Position numbers and translations under genes: made by a program. From Imbricaverruca yamaguchii (lineage: Eukaryota > Arthropoda > Thecostraca > Neoverrucidae), in the NCBI GenBank assembly GCA_034440575.1, contig JAOTOL010001657.1, positions 1,628,001-1,692,000 of the forward strand: a stretch of 64,000 bases of DNA. Direction: 5' to 3'. This document shows, one piece after another, positions 47,814-59,211 of this stretch. The number at the start of each line of letters is the position of its first letter. The stretch's first letter is position 1. The notes beneath the pieces were generated by a model. The model made no database searches, was not told the origin of the DNA, and was given only the letters and a program-made list of their open reading frames with translations.

Positions 47814-49500
47814 TGCTTGAGCCGTGATTGCCTCCCGTCCAGGGAGCCGGCGGTGTACCGTGTGGCCGGGCGGTGTACCGTTTCGCCCAATAATGACATC
47901 CAGCCACGCATCGACCGTCGCTGCGGGGATCGCTGGTGACATGCGTGCCCCGTGCCGGTCACGTACTGGGGCACACCACACATGCTATGTCCGGGTAGGT
48001 ATGAGTTTGGTACGGATAACGGAGCAGATTGACCAGGATGTTGATGGATCGAACGGCTAGAATTGCTGATTCTTGGTGGCCTTGTTGCTGTTTGTAATTG
48101 AAACCAATCAGGTCTTAGCTATACTGCATTTTCGGAATCGGGTTAGAAAAACAGTGGAAATCTCCACCCGGTATTGATACAGAAGTGGATGGAATTAGCT
48201 CACCTCGATTCGGATTTCCACGGATTAATAAATTACATCCTTGTTATTCGCTAGAAGGTGCACAGTTGCTTGCAAATTACAACACCGGGGGATGCTGCGT
48301 AATTGAGACGTGACTCGCCTGCGTTGCGCTGTGAGGAAATGCCAATGCGTCGTGAAACATTTTTGTAGGCGCCGGTCCGATATTACCTCGTATTAATGAA
48401 CAAAGGTCGAGCTGCTATGCTCTGGCCCAGACATACTGGAAGCGAGGCGACTGTCGGTGAAGTAGCGCTACTTTTATCCACGACTGCTCCTGCTCAGAAA
48501 CAAGCATGGACGGATCGGCAACAGGCAATGTGAGGCCGCGGTCGTTCTAAATGTGCTGAATGAAACCGCATTGATGACACGAGAGTCGCTATGCTTCATG
48601 CGGTGTATGCAGGTGGTCATTTTCAAGGTGACACAAATATGCAGGCCTATTCGATCGAAAATTATGCATTTGAGCCTCGTAGCGTTTGACAAACTGCGCT
48701 TGCGTGCCTACAGTCTCGAACTTATCAGCTGTAAGCTGAAAGGCGAACACACACTAAGCTTGCTTTCGTGTGGACCGCTGGTGCCGATCAAGCGCTACGC
48801 AGGCATTGTTTCATGTCTGTTGCTACTGGTTACCGTACAGCGTGGCCAGGTCTGAATATTATAGGTGCGTCCTATGAGCTGGCAATGATCGTTCTTGTTA
48901 TTCACTAGCATTGGCACTGGTCGTCCGGCTGTTACGGGGTGTGGACGTCGCTCCACAGCTCCACCCTATTCAACCCCATCCTCGCACAAGTGCACGTGAA
49001 TAGTCCGATTGCTTCCTCCATCTGGAAGTGGCTCGGTGTGTATTTCCAGTTTCACATTGATTCAGGATGGGCGTATCGGTCGGAGATGAAAAGTTGATAC
49101 ATCATCGGGTGCGGCTATATTTGTATGAAGAGAAATGTGGCGTGGAATTGTTATTCATTTCGGCGTCTCCGGTTCGGATTGTGTTCCATTGATCAGGTTG
49201 TCGAGCAAAAGCCCAGAGAGGCCTGACAGCCGGGTGGGTCGGCGCCGTCCCGGCCTACCGCTGGATACTGGACGGCGAGCACGTGATCCGTCTAAGCTGG
49301 CCAGTCGCCACGACCGCACCTGGTGGTCCGTGTTTGGTCCGACCGGGAGGGGGGGGCGGTGTACCGACGGTGGGCCGATGGCAGTACCCGGAAGATCGCT
49401 ACTTCAGTAACTGCGCGGATAAAGGGTAAAGGAGGAGAAGGCAAATACAGGATGAGCACGAAAGGATGGAAACCCAGATCCAGATCAAGGCAAGTATATA
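47814..49500. other. Unique sequence
   Basis: Moderately AT-rich, with no repeat array, TIR pair or recognisable exon. Confidence 0.45.
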
Positions 49501-49505
49501 TGCAT

Positions 49506-49570
<65 letters not shown>
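49501..49570. repeat. (TA)n microsatellite, left of a SINE
   Basis: CATA and TA repeats ending exactly at the SINE boundary. Confidence 0.95.
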
Positions 49571-49572
<2 letters not shown>

Positions 49573-49575
49573 AGC

Positions 49576-49906
49576 CCGGTAGCTCAGTTGGTTAGAGCGC
49601 TGGCCTGCACTGGTCTCCCCTGTACTGGCAACACAGGGTTCGAGTCGCTTCGCGCGCTCGCATTTAGCGCCCGGCCGGGAGTGTCAGTTGGCAACTGGCC
49701 CGATAAGGCCGGGGACCAGCTACCGGGCGGCCGTGTCGGTGCATTGGCGGCACGTTAAACTTTCGGTCTAAATTATGCTGTTTAACTGGAGTTCATGGAT
49801 CGGGTGGTGGGGCCAGGGTTCACGCAACAAGCTCTGCTTAGCAATAGAACCCTGGCTCCTCAAGCCACCCGAACAACAACTCGGATTAAATTTACTTTAA
49901 AAAAAA
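49576..49906 (+). mobile_element. SINE family 2, tRNA-derived, younger copy in TA repeats
   Basis: The head CCGGTAGCTCAGTTGGTTAG contains a good A box. A B-box-like GGGTTCGAGTCG follows after an unusual insertion (CACTGGTCTCCCCTGTACTG). The body has GGCCCGATAAGGCC and GCGGCCGTGTCGG; the 3' part has GGGTTCACGCAACAAGCTCT and ends TTTAAAAAAAAAT. Flanking copies of ATACAAGC (49568-49575, 49907-49914) are the probable target duplication, placing the insertion at the edge of a TA microsatellite. Confidence 0.88.
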
Positions 49907-49954
49907 ATACAAGCACACACACACACACACACAAAAACAACACCCCCCGCACAC

Positions 49955-49956
<2 letters not shown>

Positions 49957-50028
<72 letters not shown>
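49957..50028. repeat. (TA)n microsatellite, right of the SINE
   Basis: About 35 TA steps following an ACACAC run and a short C-rich stretch. Confidence 0.95.
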
Positions 50029-50030
<2 letters not shown>

Positions 50031-50148
50031 TAAACCTCAACTCAGCCGTCTGCATAGTGCATTATCTATCAGTTACAGTTATCATCGGTTACTGCCCACA
50101 CTTGTGCGGCACTGTGATGGAAACTCGCGACGACAATAAAAGCACGTA

Positions 50149-50186
50149 TTTCCATTAGCCGTGAATTTGCAGGTCACGTGGTGAAT
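50149..50186 (+). mobile_element. Possible SINE family 1 fragment
   Basis: The short match CCATTAGCCGTGAATTTGC followed by GTCACGTGGTGAA resembles the family 1 body; no head or tail. Confidence 0.4.
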
Positions 50187-50203
50187 TATTCTACACTGGT
50201 CAA

Positions 50204-50560
50204 TGGTGGGCGGACTGTGGGCGGACAATGTGCGGACTGTGGGCGGACAATGTGCGGACTGTGTGCGGACTGTGTGCGGACTGTGGGCGGACTGTGGGCG
50301 GACAATGTGCGGACAATGTGCGGACTGTGGGCGGACTGTGGGCGGACTGTGGGCGGACTGTGGGCGGACAATGTGCGGACTGTGGGCGGACAAAGTGCGG
50401 ACTGTGGGCGGACTGTGGGCGGACAATGTGCGGACTGTGGGCGGACAATGTGCGGACTGTGGGCGGACAAAGTGCGGACTGTGGGCGGACAAAGTGCGGA
50501 CTGTGGGCGGACTGTGGGCGGACTGTGGGCGGACAATGTGCGGACTGTGGGCGGACAATA
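50204..50560. repeat. Third 11-bp array
   Basis: About 32 copies of GTGGGCGGACT, GTGCGGACAAT and related variants. Open in most frames; not coding. Confidence 0.96.
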
Positions 50561-50698
50561 GGCGCCGCTGACCTCCACGTCGAGGACGTGGGCGCACCCG
50601 CTGGCCGGGGGAAGGGCGACCCAGATTTGGAGCGGTCACCGGTGGGATTTGGGCGGCGGCGGCGGCGGCGTGGCGTATTGATCGGATACGCTAACGGT

Positions 50699-50720
50699 GG
50701 GGGGGGGGGGGGGGGGGGGG
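50699..50720. repeat. Poly(G) run of 22
   Basis: Uninterrupted G tract between unique sequence and the 32-bp array. Its exact length in the assembly is doubtful, as for any long homopolymer. Confidence 0.9.
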
Positions 50721-50789
50721 CTGGTGCGTGCGCGGCCGCAACGCGTTGTCAATCAGACTTCCAGCCTCGGCCACACTGCCGCTGGCACT

Positions 50790-52232
50790 GTCCTGTCCAG
50801 GTGAACCGCCCACCGGATATTGTCCTGTCCAGGTGAACCGCCCACCGGATATTGTCCTGTCCAGGTGAACCGCCCGCCGGACATTGTCCTGTCCAGGTGA
50901 ACCGCCCACCGGACATTGCCCTGTCCAGGTGAACCGCCCACCGGACATTGCCCTGTCCAGGTGAACCGCCCACCGGACATTGTCCTGTCCAGGTGAACCA
51001 CCCACCGGACATTGTCCTGTCCAGGTGTACCGCCCACCGGACATTGTCCTGTCCACGTGTACCACCCACCGGACATTGTCCTGTCCAGGTGAACCACCCA
51101 CCGGATATTGTCCTGTCCAGGTGAACCGCCCACTGGACATTGCCCTGTCCAGGTGAACCGCCCACCGGACATTGCCCTGTCCAGGTGAACCGCCCACCGG
51201 ACATTGCCCTGTCCAGGTGAACCGCCCACCGGACATTGTCCTGTCCAGGTGAACCATCCACTGGATATTGTCCTGTCCAGGTGAACCATCCACTGGATAT
51301 TGTCCTGTCCATGTGAACCGCCCACCGAACATTGTCCTGTCCAGGTGTACCGCCCACCGGACATTGTCCTGTGCAGGTGAACCGCCCACCGGACATTGTC
51401 CTGTGCAGGTGAACCGCCCACCGGACATTGCCCTGTCCAGGTGAACCGCCCACCGGACATTGCCTTGTCCAGGTTAACCGCCCACCGGACATGGTCCTGT
51501 CCAGGTGAACCGCCCACCGGACATTGCCCTGTCCAGGTGAACCGCCCACCGGACATTGCCCTGTCCAGGTGAACCGCCCACCGGACATTGTCCTGTCCAG
51601 GTGAACCATCCACTGGATATTGTCCTGTCCAGGTGAACCATCCACTGGATATTGTCCTGTCCATGTGAACCGCCCACCGGACATTGTCCTGTCCAGGTGT
51701 ACCGCCCACCGGACATTGTCCTGTGCAGGTGAACCGCCCACCGGACATTGCCCTGTCCAGGTGAACCGCCCACCGGACATTGCCCTGTCCAGGTGAACCG
51801 CCCACCGGACATGGTCCTGTCCAGGTGTACCGCCCACCGGACATTGTCCTGTGCAGGTGAACCGCCCACCGGACATTGTCCTGTGCAGGTGAACCGCCCA
51901 CCGGACATTGTCCTGTCGAGGTGAACCATCCACTGGATATTGTCCTGTCCAGGTGAACCGCCCACCGGACATTGCCCTGTCCAGGTGAACCGCCCACCGG
52001 ACATCGTCCTGTCCAGGTGTACCGCCCACCGGACACTGTCCTGTCCAGGTGAACCGCCCACCGGACATTGCCCTGTCCAGGTGTACCGCCCACCGGACAT
52101 TGTCCTGTCGAGGTGAACCGCCCACCGGATATTGTCCTGTCCAGGTGAACCGCCCACCGGACATTGCCCTGTCCAGGTGTACCGCCCACCGGACATTGTC
52201 CTGTCCACGTGTACCACCCACCGGACATTCGT
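50790..52232. repeat. 32-bp minisatellite
   Basis: About 45 copies of a unit starting CCAGGTGAACCGCCCACCGG and ending ACATTGTCCTGT. Variants (gtgtaccgc, accatccactggatat, cattgccctg) recur in the same order in blocks near 51240-51440 and 51590-51760, showing duplication of segments of several units. Confidence 0.96.
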
Positions 52233-52377
52233 GACTGACACCATTCGTTGCGGGCAATGGAAGTAAAACAAATCTGGTGTTAAAGAAGCACTCACTTAAA
52301 CAACTCAAAGTTCTTAATTCTGAGGCTGACCTGCGAGTGTATAGGCTATCAAAAGGCAACGTTCAGAGGTGCATTAA

Positions 52378-53215
52378 CCCGCACCGTCTTTCCGGTCAAA
52401 TCATTACACCCCGTCTCGGGTGTGGGGGGTGTGGATAGTAACCCCCTCTAAAATCCAAACTAAACGTCGCACGAAAACGAAGGAGGTGCCATCGGAAAGC
52501 ACTCGGCGAATGGGGCCGGATCCACCCCCAAGACAATTTCCCACCAAAAGTGACGTCTCTAGGGGCTATATTTGCATGACTTTCCACGACTTACATTATG
52601 TTTTTGGCTCTGGGGCGTTCATTTTGGGGGATATTTGAGATAAATTTTTTTATTTAGAATCAGAAAAAGGACAGCGAAATCGACCAGCGCCATAACAAAT
52701 TTTGGCCACCTCAAAATAAAGTCTTTGTTTTTGAAACTTCAAAATCTTGAGTTCCAAAGTTTTCCTTAATTGTCCTTTTTAATAGGTAGAGCAGACCGAG
52801 GAACGTTGTTGGAAGTCAACTTACCCTAATAAAAAAATGCTTACTTTAGCCAGAGTCTCCGATTTGAACTGCAATAGGCAAATATGCAAGATGTATGGGT
52901 AGTCAAAAACGGACAAAAAATGGGAAATTCCTTTCGTAAGTTTTATTGCACCCCCAAAGATAAGCAAACGCTGGAAGTTTCAATAAAGTATCTGTATCCC
53001 TTAAAGCGTGACGACTGGTTGAACTTTTGGAGGTGACCTCACTTGACCTTGACTAACTCGTTGACCCTAGATGAGCTGACTTCAAAAGTTTGATATAACA
53101 TGCCAAATTGATGTGGAAAAAGGTATGCCAAATTTCGGCGAGCTGCCGTGCACCGTTCGTTCACTATCCGCGAAAAACCTGAGGGGCGGTTCAAGACCCC
53201 CCGAGACGGGATGGG
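52378..53215. mobile_element. Possible piggyBac-like MITE flanked by TTAA
   Basis: 838 bp between TTAA at 52374-52377 and TTAA at 53216-53219. The left end is CCCGCACCGTCT and the reverse-complemented right end is CCCATCCCGTCT, a short imperfect TIR starting CCC, as in piggyBac-type elements. The phrase CCCGTCTCGGG occurs near both ends. No transposase frame. TTAA is common, so this remains a candidate. Confidence 0.5.
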
Positions 53216-53254
53216 TTAAGGCTAACCGAGGTTGAATTAGCTAGTGACTGTTCG

Positions 53255-53497
53255 GTGGGAAATGCTCAACGGTTCCTCAGCTGCTACCATCTTCAATGTA
53301 AATATTGTAGTGTGGAGCGACAGGAGAATATAACACCTATTGCCACTATAGATGGTGAAATGGTGTTTAAGGATTGTGATGTAGTGGGCACCCCAAGCAG
53401 GCAATTGACATCAGTTGTTACTATAGGTACCTCATGTGCATGTGGAAACACTGCAGGAAGCGTTATACCAAGGATGGGTTCGAAGGATTTACCGTAA
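53255..53497 (+). CDS. Unrecognised 80-codon open frame, possible exon
   Basis: The frame has non-repetitive composition and a compact conserved-looking stretch (GEMVFKDCDVVGTPSRQ, then TIGTSCACGNTAGS) rich in cysteine, glycine and threonine. I do not recognise a family. It begins 36 bases after the TTAA-flanked candidate element. No clear splice borders or promoter. It could be an exon, a processed fragment or chance. Confidence 0.25.
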   Translation: MGNAQRFLSCYHLQCKYCSVERQENITPIATIDGEMVFKDCDVVGTPSRQLTSVVTIGTSCACGNTAGSVIPRMGSKDLP

Positions 53498-53796
53498 CTA
53501 CAAAAGCTATAGAAAATCAGTTAAAGAAAATTTGGCCTACTAAATCCACAGTGGCGGTTGGTATGAATGCTCGGATTTTATTTCCGTGTTCTTAAGTTTT
53601 GGCAGCTCTTCAAGGGGTCACTCTCAGGCAGTCTTTTGAGTGCTCCCGAAGAAAGTGAAGATTGGGTAGTGCAAATGTAGTATACGCGTTCAATCAGGGT
53701 AATATAAACAATGGTGGTTATTACATGCCAGTTACATAAACCTCTTCTTCCAGAGGTGCTTCTGACATTGCCACCTACCGATGCGAGGCGTTTCCC

Positions 53797-54235
53797 GGTG
53801 GGACATTGTCACCTAAGACACTGTCATCATTGTCGGCATTGGACATTGTAATCAAAACCTATGTCCGGTGGGGCATTGTCACATACCGAGGCGAGACTTT
53901 GTCCGGTGGGACATTGTCATCAAAGACTATGTCCGGCGAGACATTGTCACATACCGAGGCGAAACTTTGTCCGGTGGGACATTGTCATCAAAGACTATGT
54001 CCGGTGGGGCATTGTCACATACCGAGGCGAGACTTTGTCCGGTGGGACATTGTCATCAAAGACTATGTCCGGTGTGACATTGTCACATACCGAGACGAAA
54101 CTTTGTCCGGTGGTACATTGTAATCAAAGGCTATGTTCGGTGGGGCATTGTTACATACCGAAGCGAGACTTTGTCCGGTGGGACATTGCCATCAAAAACT
54201 ATGTCCGGTGGGACATTGTCACATACCGAGGTGAG
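53797..54235. repeat. 68-bp composite minisatellite
   Basis: About six units, each of two half-units that begin GTCCGGTGGGACATTGTCA. One half ends in TCAAAGACTAT, the other in CATACCGAGGCGAGACTTT. The phrase GGACATTGTC is shared with the 32-bp array 1.6 kb to the left. Confidence 0.92.
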
Positions 54236-55235
54236 TCGCTCACCGAAAAATGTCCCGTACCGAAGCTTGTCGTTCATCTGATAATGCTCGATGCTGAGGC
54301 CAGTGTGATATTGGACCGTACCTTGGGGTCCGGCCAACTGGGCCAAACTGTCGCATAAGGCGTGTTCATCGCACGATGCCCTGTTCGAGAGGTGTTGCCT
54401 GAGTGGATCAGCCGAGGCCGCAGACTAGTCGGCTGGCTGGCGAGCTCCGAACAAGTTGAGTTTATGGTCGCGTCCACGGCCTTACCAAGCGGCCGGCGGC
54501 GGTCACTGAGCACAGCGATGCATAAATAAACCGACAGGTGCTGAGCCGCAACTCGGAGCGATGAGATTAGGCTGTTATGGTGGAGCAGTGGGCCGTGACT
54601 CTGGAGGAATACGAGCAGATGGGAACGCTGAGCTAGAAATGCGGCTTTAGTAGTGGCGTCGGTAGACATGTGATTATAATATTAAAATTGATTTGCACTT
54701 TATCGTATGAAGCACGTGAGCTGTTTCATGTTCGCATGTTTTGCATTAAAGTGAGCGATTATTCGGAAAGGGAATGTTTTGTTAGGTTGCCTCTGCGGCG
54801 ACAGGCGGCACACTTGCGTGTAGAGCACAGCGCTTCCTCGCGTGAAATCTGTCACACTGGCAGGCGGACCGACTTGCCGATGATTCGTCGTCTCACCTCG
54901 CCGACACACACGCCACAACAACGCCAACAGGTTGTCCAGAAGCCTGTCCAACAAGTGGCGGCGGCGGCGGCGACAGCTGTTGCTGCTGCCCGACAGTCGG
55001 CCGTGTAGTCGCGTCGCCGTCGCCGTCGCTGCCCGGACCGCCGTGCCGCCGTTGGCCGCCGGGCCGTCACGGACGGGTTACCCCGCACACGAGCTCCGGC
55101 TGAGGTGAGCCGTGAGGAGCGGACACGCGAAGTCGCCGGTGGTCGTGGAGCGGCCACCAGCGGCGATAGTGGAGAGATGCTGCTGTATTGGCGACTACCT
55201 TGACCGGCGACGGCGATCGCGCTCTCGCTGCGCCG
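54236..55235. other. Unique sequence with a GCG/GCC-rich patch
   Basis: A glutamine- and alanine-rich open frame at 54670-55008 (GCG-type triplets near 54957-54990) has no recognisable domain, and I do not call it a gene. Confidence 0.4.
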
Positions 55236-55672
55236 TGAGCGTTACAGTCGCGCCATGATCGTCGCAGACCCGCTGTGGGCGTTGCAACAGTCGCGCCGTG
55301 GGCGTTACAGTCGCGCCGTGATCGTCGCAGTCGCGCCGTGAGTGTTACAGTCGCACCGTGATCGTTACAGTCGCGCCATGAGCGGCGCAGGCGCGCCATG
55401 AGCGGCGCAGGCGCGCCATGAGCGGCACAGCCGCGCCATGATCGTCCGAGTCGCGCCATGAGCGGCGCAGTCGCGCCATGAGCGCCCCAGTCGCGCCGTG
55501 ATCGTTGCAGTCGCGCCGTGATCGTCGCAGTCGCGCTGTGAGCGTTACAGTCGCGCTATGAGCAGCGCAGGCGCGCCATGAGCGGCACAGCCGCGCCGTG
55601 ATCGTAACAGTCGCGCCATGAGCGGCGCAGGCGCGCCATGAGCGGCGCAGTCGCGCCATGAGCGGCGCAGTC
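55236..55672. repeat. 20-bp minisatellite
   Basis: About 21 copies of TCGCGCCATGAGCGGCGCAG with variants CGTGATCGTCGCAG and GTGAGCGTTACAG. Confidence 0.95.
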
Positions 55673-57906
55673 GGCGGCTGTCATTAGGAGCTGTCGAACG
55701 CTGCTCAGCTGGAAAACCAGCAGGGAGCAAAAATTGTGTCACCCGCAGCTTCAGAATTGGATGGGCCGGGAAATGTCCCCCGAAGTCCAACTTTCGAAAA
55801 GATGAATCCCACCATGTTAAATCCACTGCGGTCAAGCTGTCCAGCCCTGAGTGGTGTCCGACAGGTGAGCGCAAACCACGACCGGGCCGTCGACAGGGTG
55901 GGTCAGGACGTTCACGATCCAACCTTCCCTGTGCGGGGGCTGACTGTGCCGCGAATTGATTGATTATTTAGGCCTAGGGGTGCATCAACTGGTACTGGTT
56001 GTGTAGCACCCAGCGCAGGGGGACGAGTAGTCTATGGGTAAGTTCCCCGTCTCGCAATCGAACGGTTTGGGTTCGAGTCCCACCTGTCGCTACTCTCCGC
56101 CCGCGACTAATCGGCGTGAAAGATTGGTGACTCAACGTTCGACGTGTCGTGAAACCGATAATCAACCAGCCGTGCGCAGGTTATGCGCACAGTCCCAATA
56201 CACATGGCCTTGCATGTGTTTACGTTGGCACCGAAATCCGGTTCGGTTTAATTTGGTGGAAAGGTGGGTTGATCGCACCGCTGGACGACACTGTGCGCGT
56301 CCACTGTGTCCTGCTGCTGTGCTGACACGTGGTGGCACGTGCCGATACGTGGCACGTGTTGTGTTGGCGTTCGTGGGTTGATGATTGTACTGAGGACGTG
56401 GCCGATGCATGTGGTAGGCCACTCGGTAAGTGGGGATCTGCAGTGTGGACTGAGCAAAGTCGGCGGTACACGTCGAGCTAAGCTGCGCTGAGCCGCTGTT
56501 AGTAACATGTCACGTTGGATACATGGGCACACTGAAGCCGGTGTATGACAAACATCACGTTAAGCACACGCATAAGCATATAAGGCTATATTTTACTTTG
56601 CTGGAGCGTAGTCAGCGCAGACTTAATATCATATTAGATACACGGACATGTTTTTGCTTTCAGCTGACAGCACAAGAGCAGAAATCGTCAGCTTGTGCAA
56701 CTTTGTACAATGCGTAGCTGGGCCGGACTGCAGGTTCCATAGACTGACATGAAACGACTCAAAATGGACACGACGAGTCCTCGTGCGATAGGGGGTACAG
56801 CGAACGTTGGCAGTGCATGCCTCGCGTGACTATCCGCAGTGAGCTACCCACTGCATGCACGTCGGCTGATAGATACGCTTTTAATCATTGAAGTTCCGGC
56901 TCATTATGACATCGATATTGATAACGGCTCGAGTCCACCAACCGCAGTCTATCCACCACAGTCCGTCCACAGCCGCGCTAATCTCCACTGCGGGCTGTAA
57001 TCTCTCTACGAAGCGTGAGTTGAATACGTGACATGTATCTCAGCATGTTGCGAGTCGAGTGCTTTCAATAATTATTTAGGCTTTTGTTGCTTGTTCATGC
57101 AATTGCACAAAAGTCATGCAAATGACGCAATTCTTTATCGAGCTTTGATATCATCTCATATATCTCACGCTTTTTATCGTCTCATTTGAAAGACGCCTTT
57201 GTCAGCATCAGTGTGAGGTGTGCACCGGCAAAGCCGTGAGCTAAATGAAATGATAAAATAGCGAGATGACATCAAACACCGAGAAAGAGTTGCGTCGTTT
57301 GCACCACTTTGTGCCAACGGTACGCCAGCATCGGTGTATAGTCAATGGACTACTCGACGGACACAGAGCCTGGTGCCTGCGAGTTGAGTTCATCAGCTGA
57401 AATATTAGCACGTCCGTCCAGCGTGACCGTTGCCAGCGTGGGTTGGGCCGAGATCAATCAGCCTACCCACCCACAAGGTGTGGTGCTACCCACGACCAGC
57501 CGAGATGACTCGCGCACAGCGGCATGTCGGGCACACAGCCGACGCTGTGTTCGGTCACCTGGTAAGTAGCGATCGCATCCTATTATGTCTGGCATCGTCG
57601 CAGTCAGCTCTCGGGGTACCCGACTGCGTAGCTAACTCGTCTGGCCACACTCCAATGCGCGTCGACCCGCGTGCCAGACGCGTTTGCAATGGACTCGACA
57701 ACAGCAGATCCGATTATCAACAACTGGAAACGGCGGATGGCAGCACTAGACACCAGTCTCGTGATCTGGTGGTGGCGACGCGCGACAAACACGTGACTCG
57801 GCGCTTCCTCGCGGCCCAACGCGCTCCGGTTTCCCCCGCTCCAGTTCGCCCCGCCGAGCGTGGGTTCAAAGCGCCTTCGCGGCACGGTGCGCTCGGCTCT
57901 CGGTAC
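55673..57906. other. Mostly unique sequence with a tRNA-like patch
   Basis: Apart from the possible SINE at 56005-56175, no repeat array or exon was recognised in this stretch. Confidence 0.4.
56005..56175 (+). mobile_element. Possible third tRNA-derived SINE
   Basis: Contains an A-box-like TAGTCTATGGGTAAG and a strong B box GGGTTCGAGTCCC with T-arm pairing. The acceptor ends GCGCAGG and CCTGTCGC pair only with a bulge. It ends GTGTCGTGAAACCGATAATC, similar to the family 1 tail. Read as a degenerate tRNA-derived SINE rather than a working tRNA gene. Confidence 0.45.
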
Positions 57907-57971
57907 GTGACCTTTCTTTCCATAGGAGGGCGGGATGGCCGGGTGGTTCATGTGACCTTTCTTTCCATAGG
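57907..57971 (+). mobile_element. SINE head-only insertion with 20-bp duplication
   Basis: GTGACCTTTCTTTCCATAGG occurs at 57907-57926 and again at 57952-57971. Between the copies are 25 bases, AGGGCGGGATGGCCGGGTGG plus TTCAT, matching only the 5' head of SINE family 1. It lies seven bases before a full-length copy of the same family. Confidence 0.7.
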
Positions 57972-57978
57972 TGTTCAG

Positions 57979-58159
57979 GGGCGGGACGGCCGGGTGGCTA
58001 AGGTGTTGGGCTCTGGGTGCCAAAGGTTCCGGGTTCAACACTTCCACCGCTCGGAACATTCCCCAATCCCGCGGCCCATCAGCGAAGCAGTGTTGGCGTC
58101 TCCATTAGCCGTGATCGTGCATGAAGTGCGCAGTGAAACACCCAATACACCTTTAAACA
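57979..58159 (+). mobile_element. SINE family 1, copy D
   Basis: Flanked by the 14-bp exact duplication CCATAGGTGTTCAG (57965-57978 and 58160-58173). The head is GGGGCGGGACGGCCGGGTGG; B-box-like TTCCGGGTTCAACAC; body CCCAATCCCGCGGCCCATC; 3' part CATTAGCCGTGATCGTGC and tail ACACCTTTAAACAC. Substitutions in both promoter boxes suggest it is older or weaker than copy C. Confidence 0.9.
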
Positions 58160-58317
58160 CCATAGGTGTTCAGTGTGTTGACTCGCCGCTGTCGTAGCCG
58201 CCAGCGCCCGCTAATCTCGAGCCACTTGGCATTCACTGTAGGCACTTGATTTACATCGACTTCTGAAGCCCCTTCCCACTGCGTCGCTTCTCGCTTAACA
58301 GTCAGGGTGTTAAGTTA

Positions 58318-58545
58318 AGTCGCTTAACAGTCAGGGTGTTCCTCGCAGTTAGGGAGCTGGCCTCACAGTCAGGGAGCTGACCTTGTGATCAGGGAGCTGG
58401 CCTCGCGGTCAGGGAGCTGGCCTCGCAATCAGACAGCTGACCTCGCGGCCAGGGAGCTGACCTCGGGGTCAGGGAGTTGGCCTCGCAGCCAGGGAGATGG
58501 CCTCGCGGTCAGGGAGCTGACCTCGCGGTCAGGGAGCTGGCTCTG
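58318..58545. repeat. 20-bp minisatellite
   Basis: About 11 copies of GGCCTCGCGGTCAGGGAGCT with variants CTTGTGATC and CTCGCAATC. Confidence 0.93.
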
Positions 58546-59211
58546 CTTCGCCTGTGGTCGGACGAGCCACGCCTGAAGCGCCTTTGTTCGGCTCATTGCA
58601 TCGCAACCCATTGATCTCCGGGTGGCGCCAATCAGCCCCTCCCCTCCCCCGGGTCGTCGCTGGGTCAGTGCCTAGATATCGTCCCAGGCACTGACTGCGG
58701 GCTCGTGTAGTCAGGGGTAATGGATAAGCGCTCTTGCTGCCACCATCCAGCGGATAAATTTCACACGGTGTAAAGTGCGGATTAGCGGTTTTGTGTTCGT
58801 CATTTAACCCAGCATTATGCTGACCTAAATGCCAGCGTTTAAATGTTCGAACATGGGGCAATACAAATTCTGACCTAAATTTAACCGAAGTATTTCCGCG
58901 TGAAACTTCGGGAACCGAATTTCGACCAGCATTGATGAATGATATCGATTTAATATCATTCATCAATGCTGGTCGATTTAAATCAACAACCACGATCCAC
59001 TCCACATGTTCAAGTTGTCAGATTTGAACTGCCATCGTGTCGATGTGTGTCATGGGTATGGCGCGAGTTGCGGCTGAGGTCACTGGGATAACATGAAGCA
59101 TGCAGAAGGTCGGCAATTTGAAACTGCGTTGAAAGTAAAACAAGAACATAATCAGCTTTAGCTGAACCAGCGCCTGAACCTCACCGCACTGCGGGTGTGA
59201 ACCCATACACA
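58546..59211. other. Unique sequence with a possible decayed SINE and a hairpin
   Basis: At 58700-58800 the phrase GTGTAGTCAGGGGTAATGG is tRNA-like but has no matching B box, so it is not called. The inverted repeat at 58922-58976 is listed separately. Confidence 0.4.
58922..58976. other. Perfect 24-bp inverted repeat, 7-base loop
   Basis: The left arm 58922-58945 (starting TCGACCAGCATTGATGAATG) is exactly complementary to 58953-58976; the loop is CGATTTA. There are no mismatches, so it is either young or maintained. Confidence 0.95.

Noticed and set aside
50749..52359. Minus-strand frame of 536 codons with GGRFTWTGQCPV repeats
   Set aside because: Translation of the 32-bp minisatellite; the other two frames are open as well.
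56005..56085. Functional tRNA gene
   Set aside because: Good T arm, but a bulged acceptor stem and no clean anticodon stem; more likely a SINE head.
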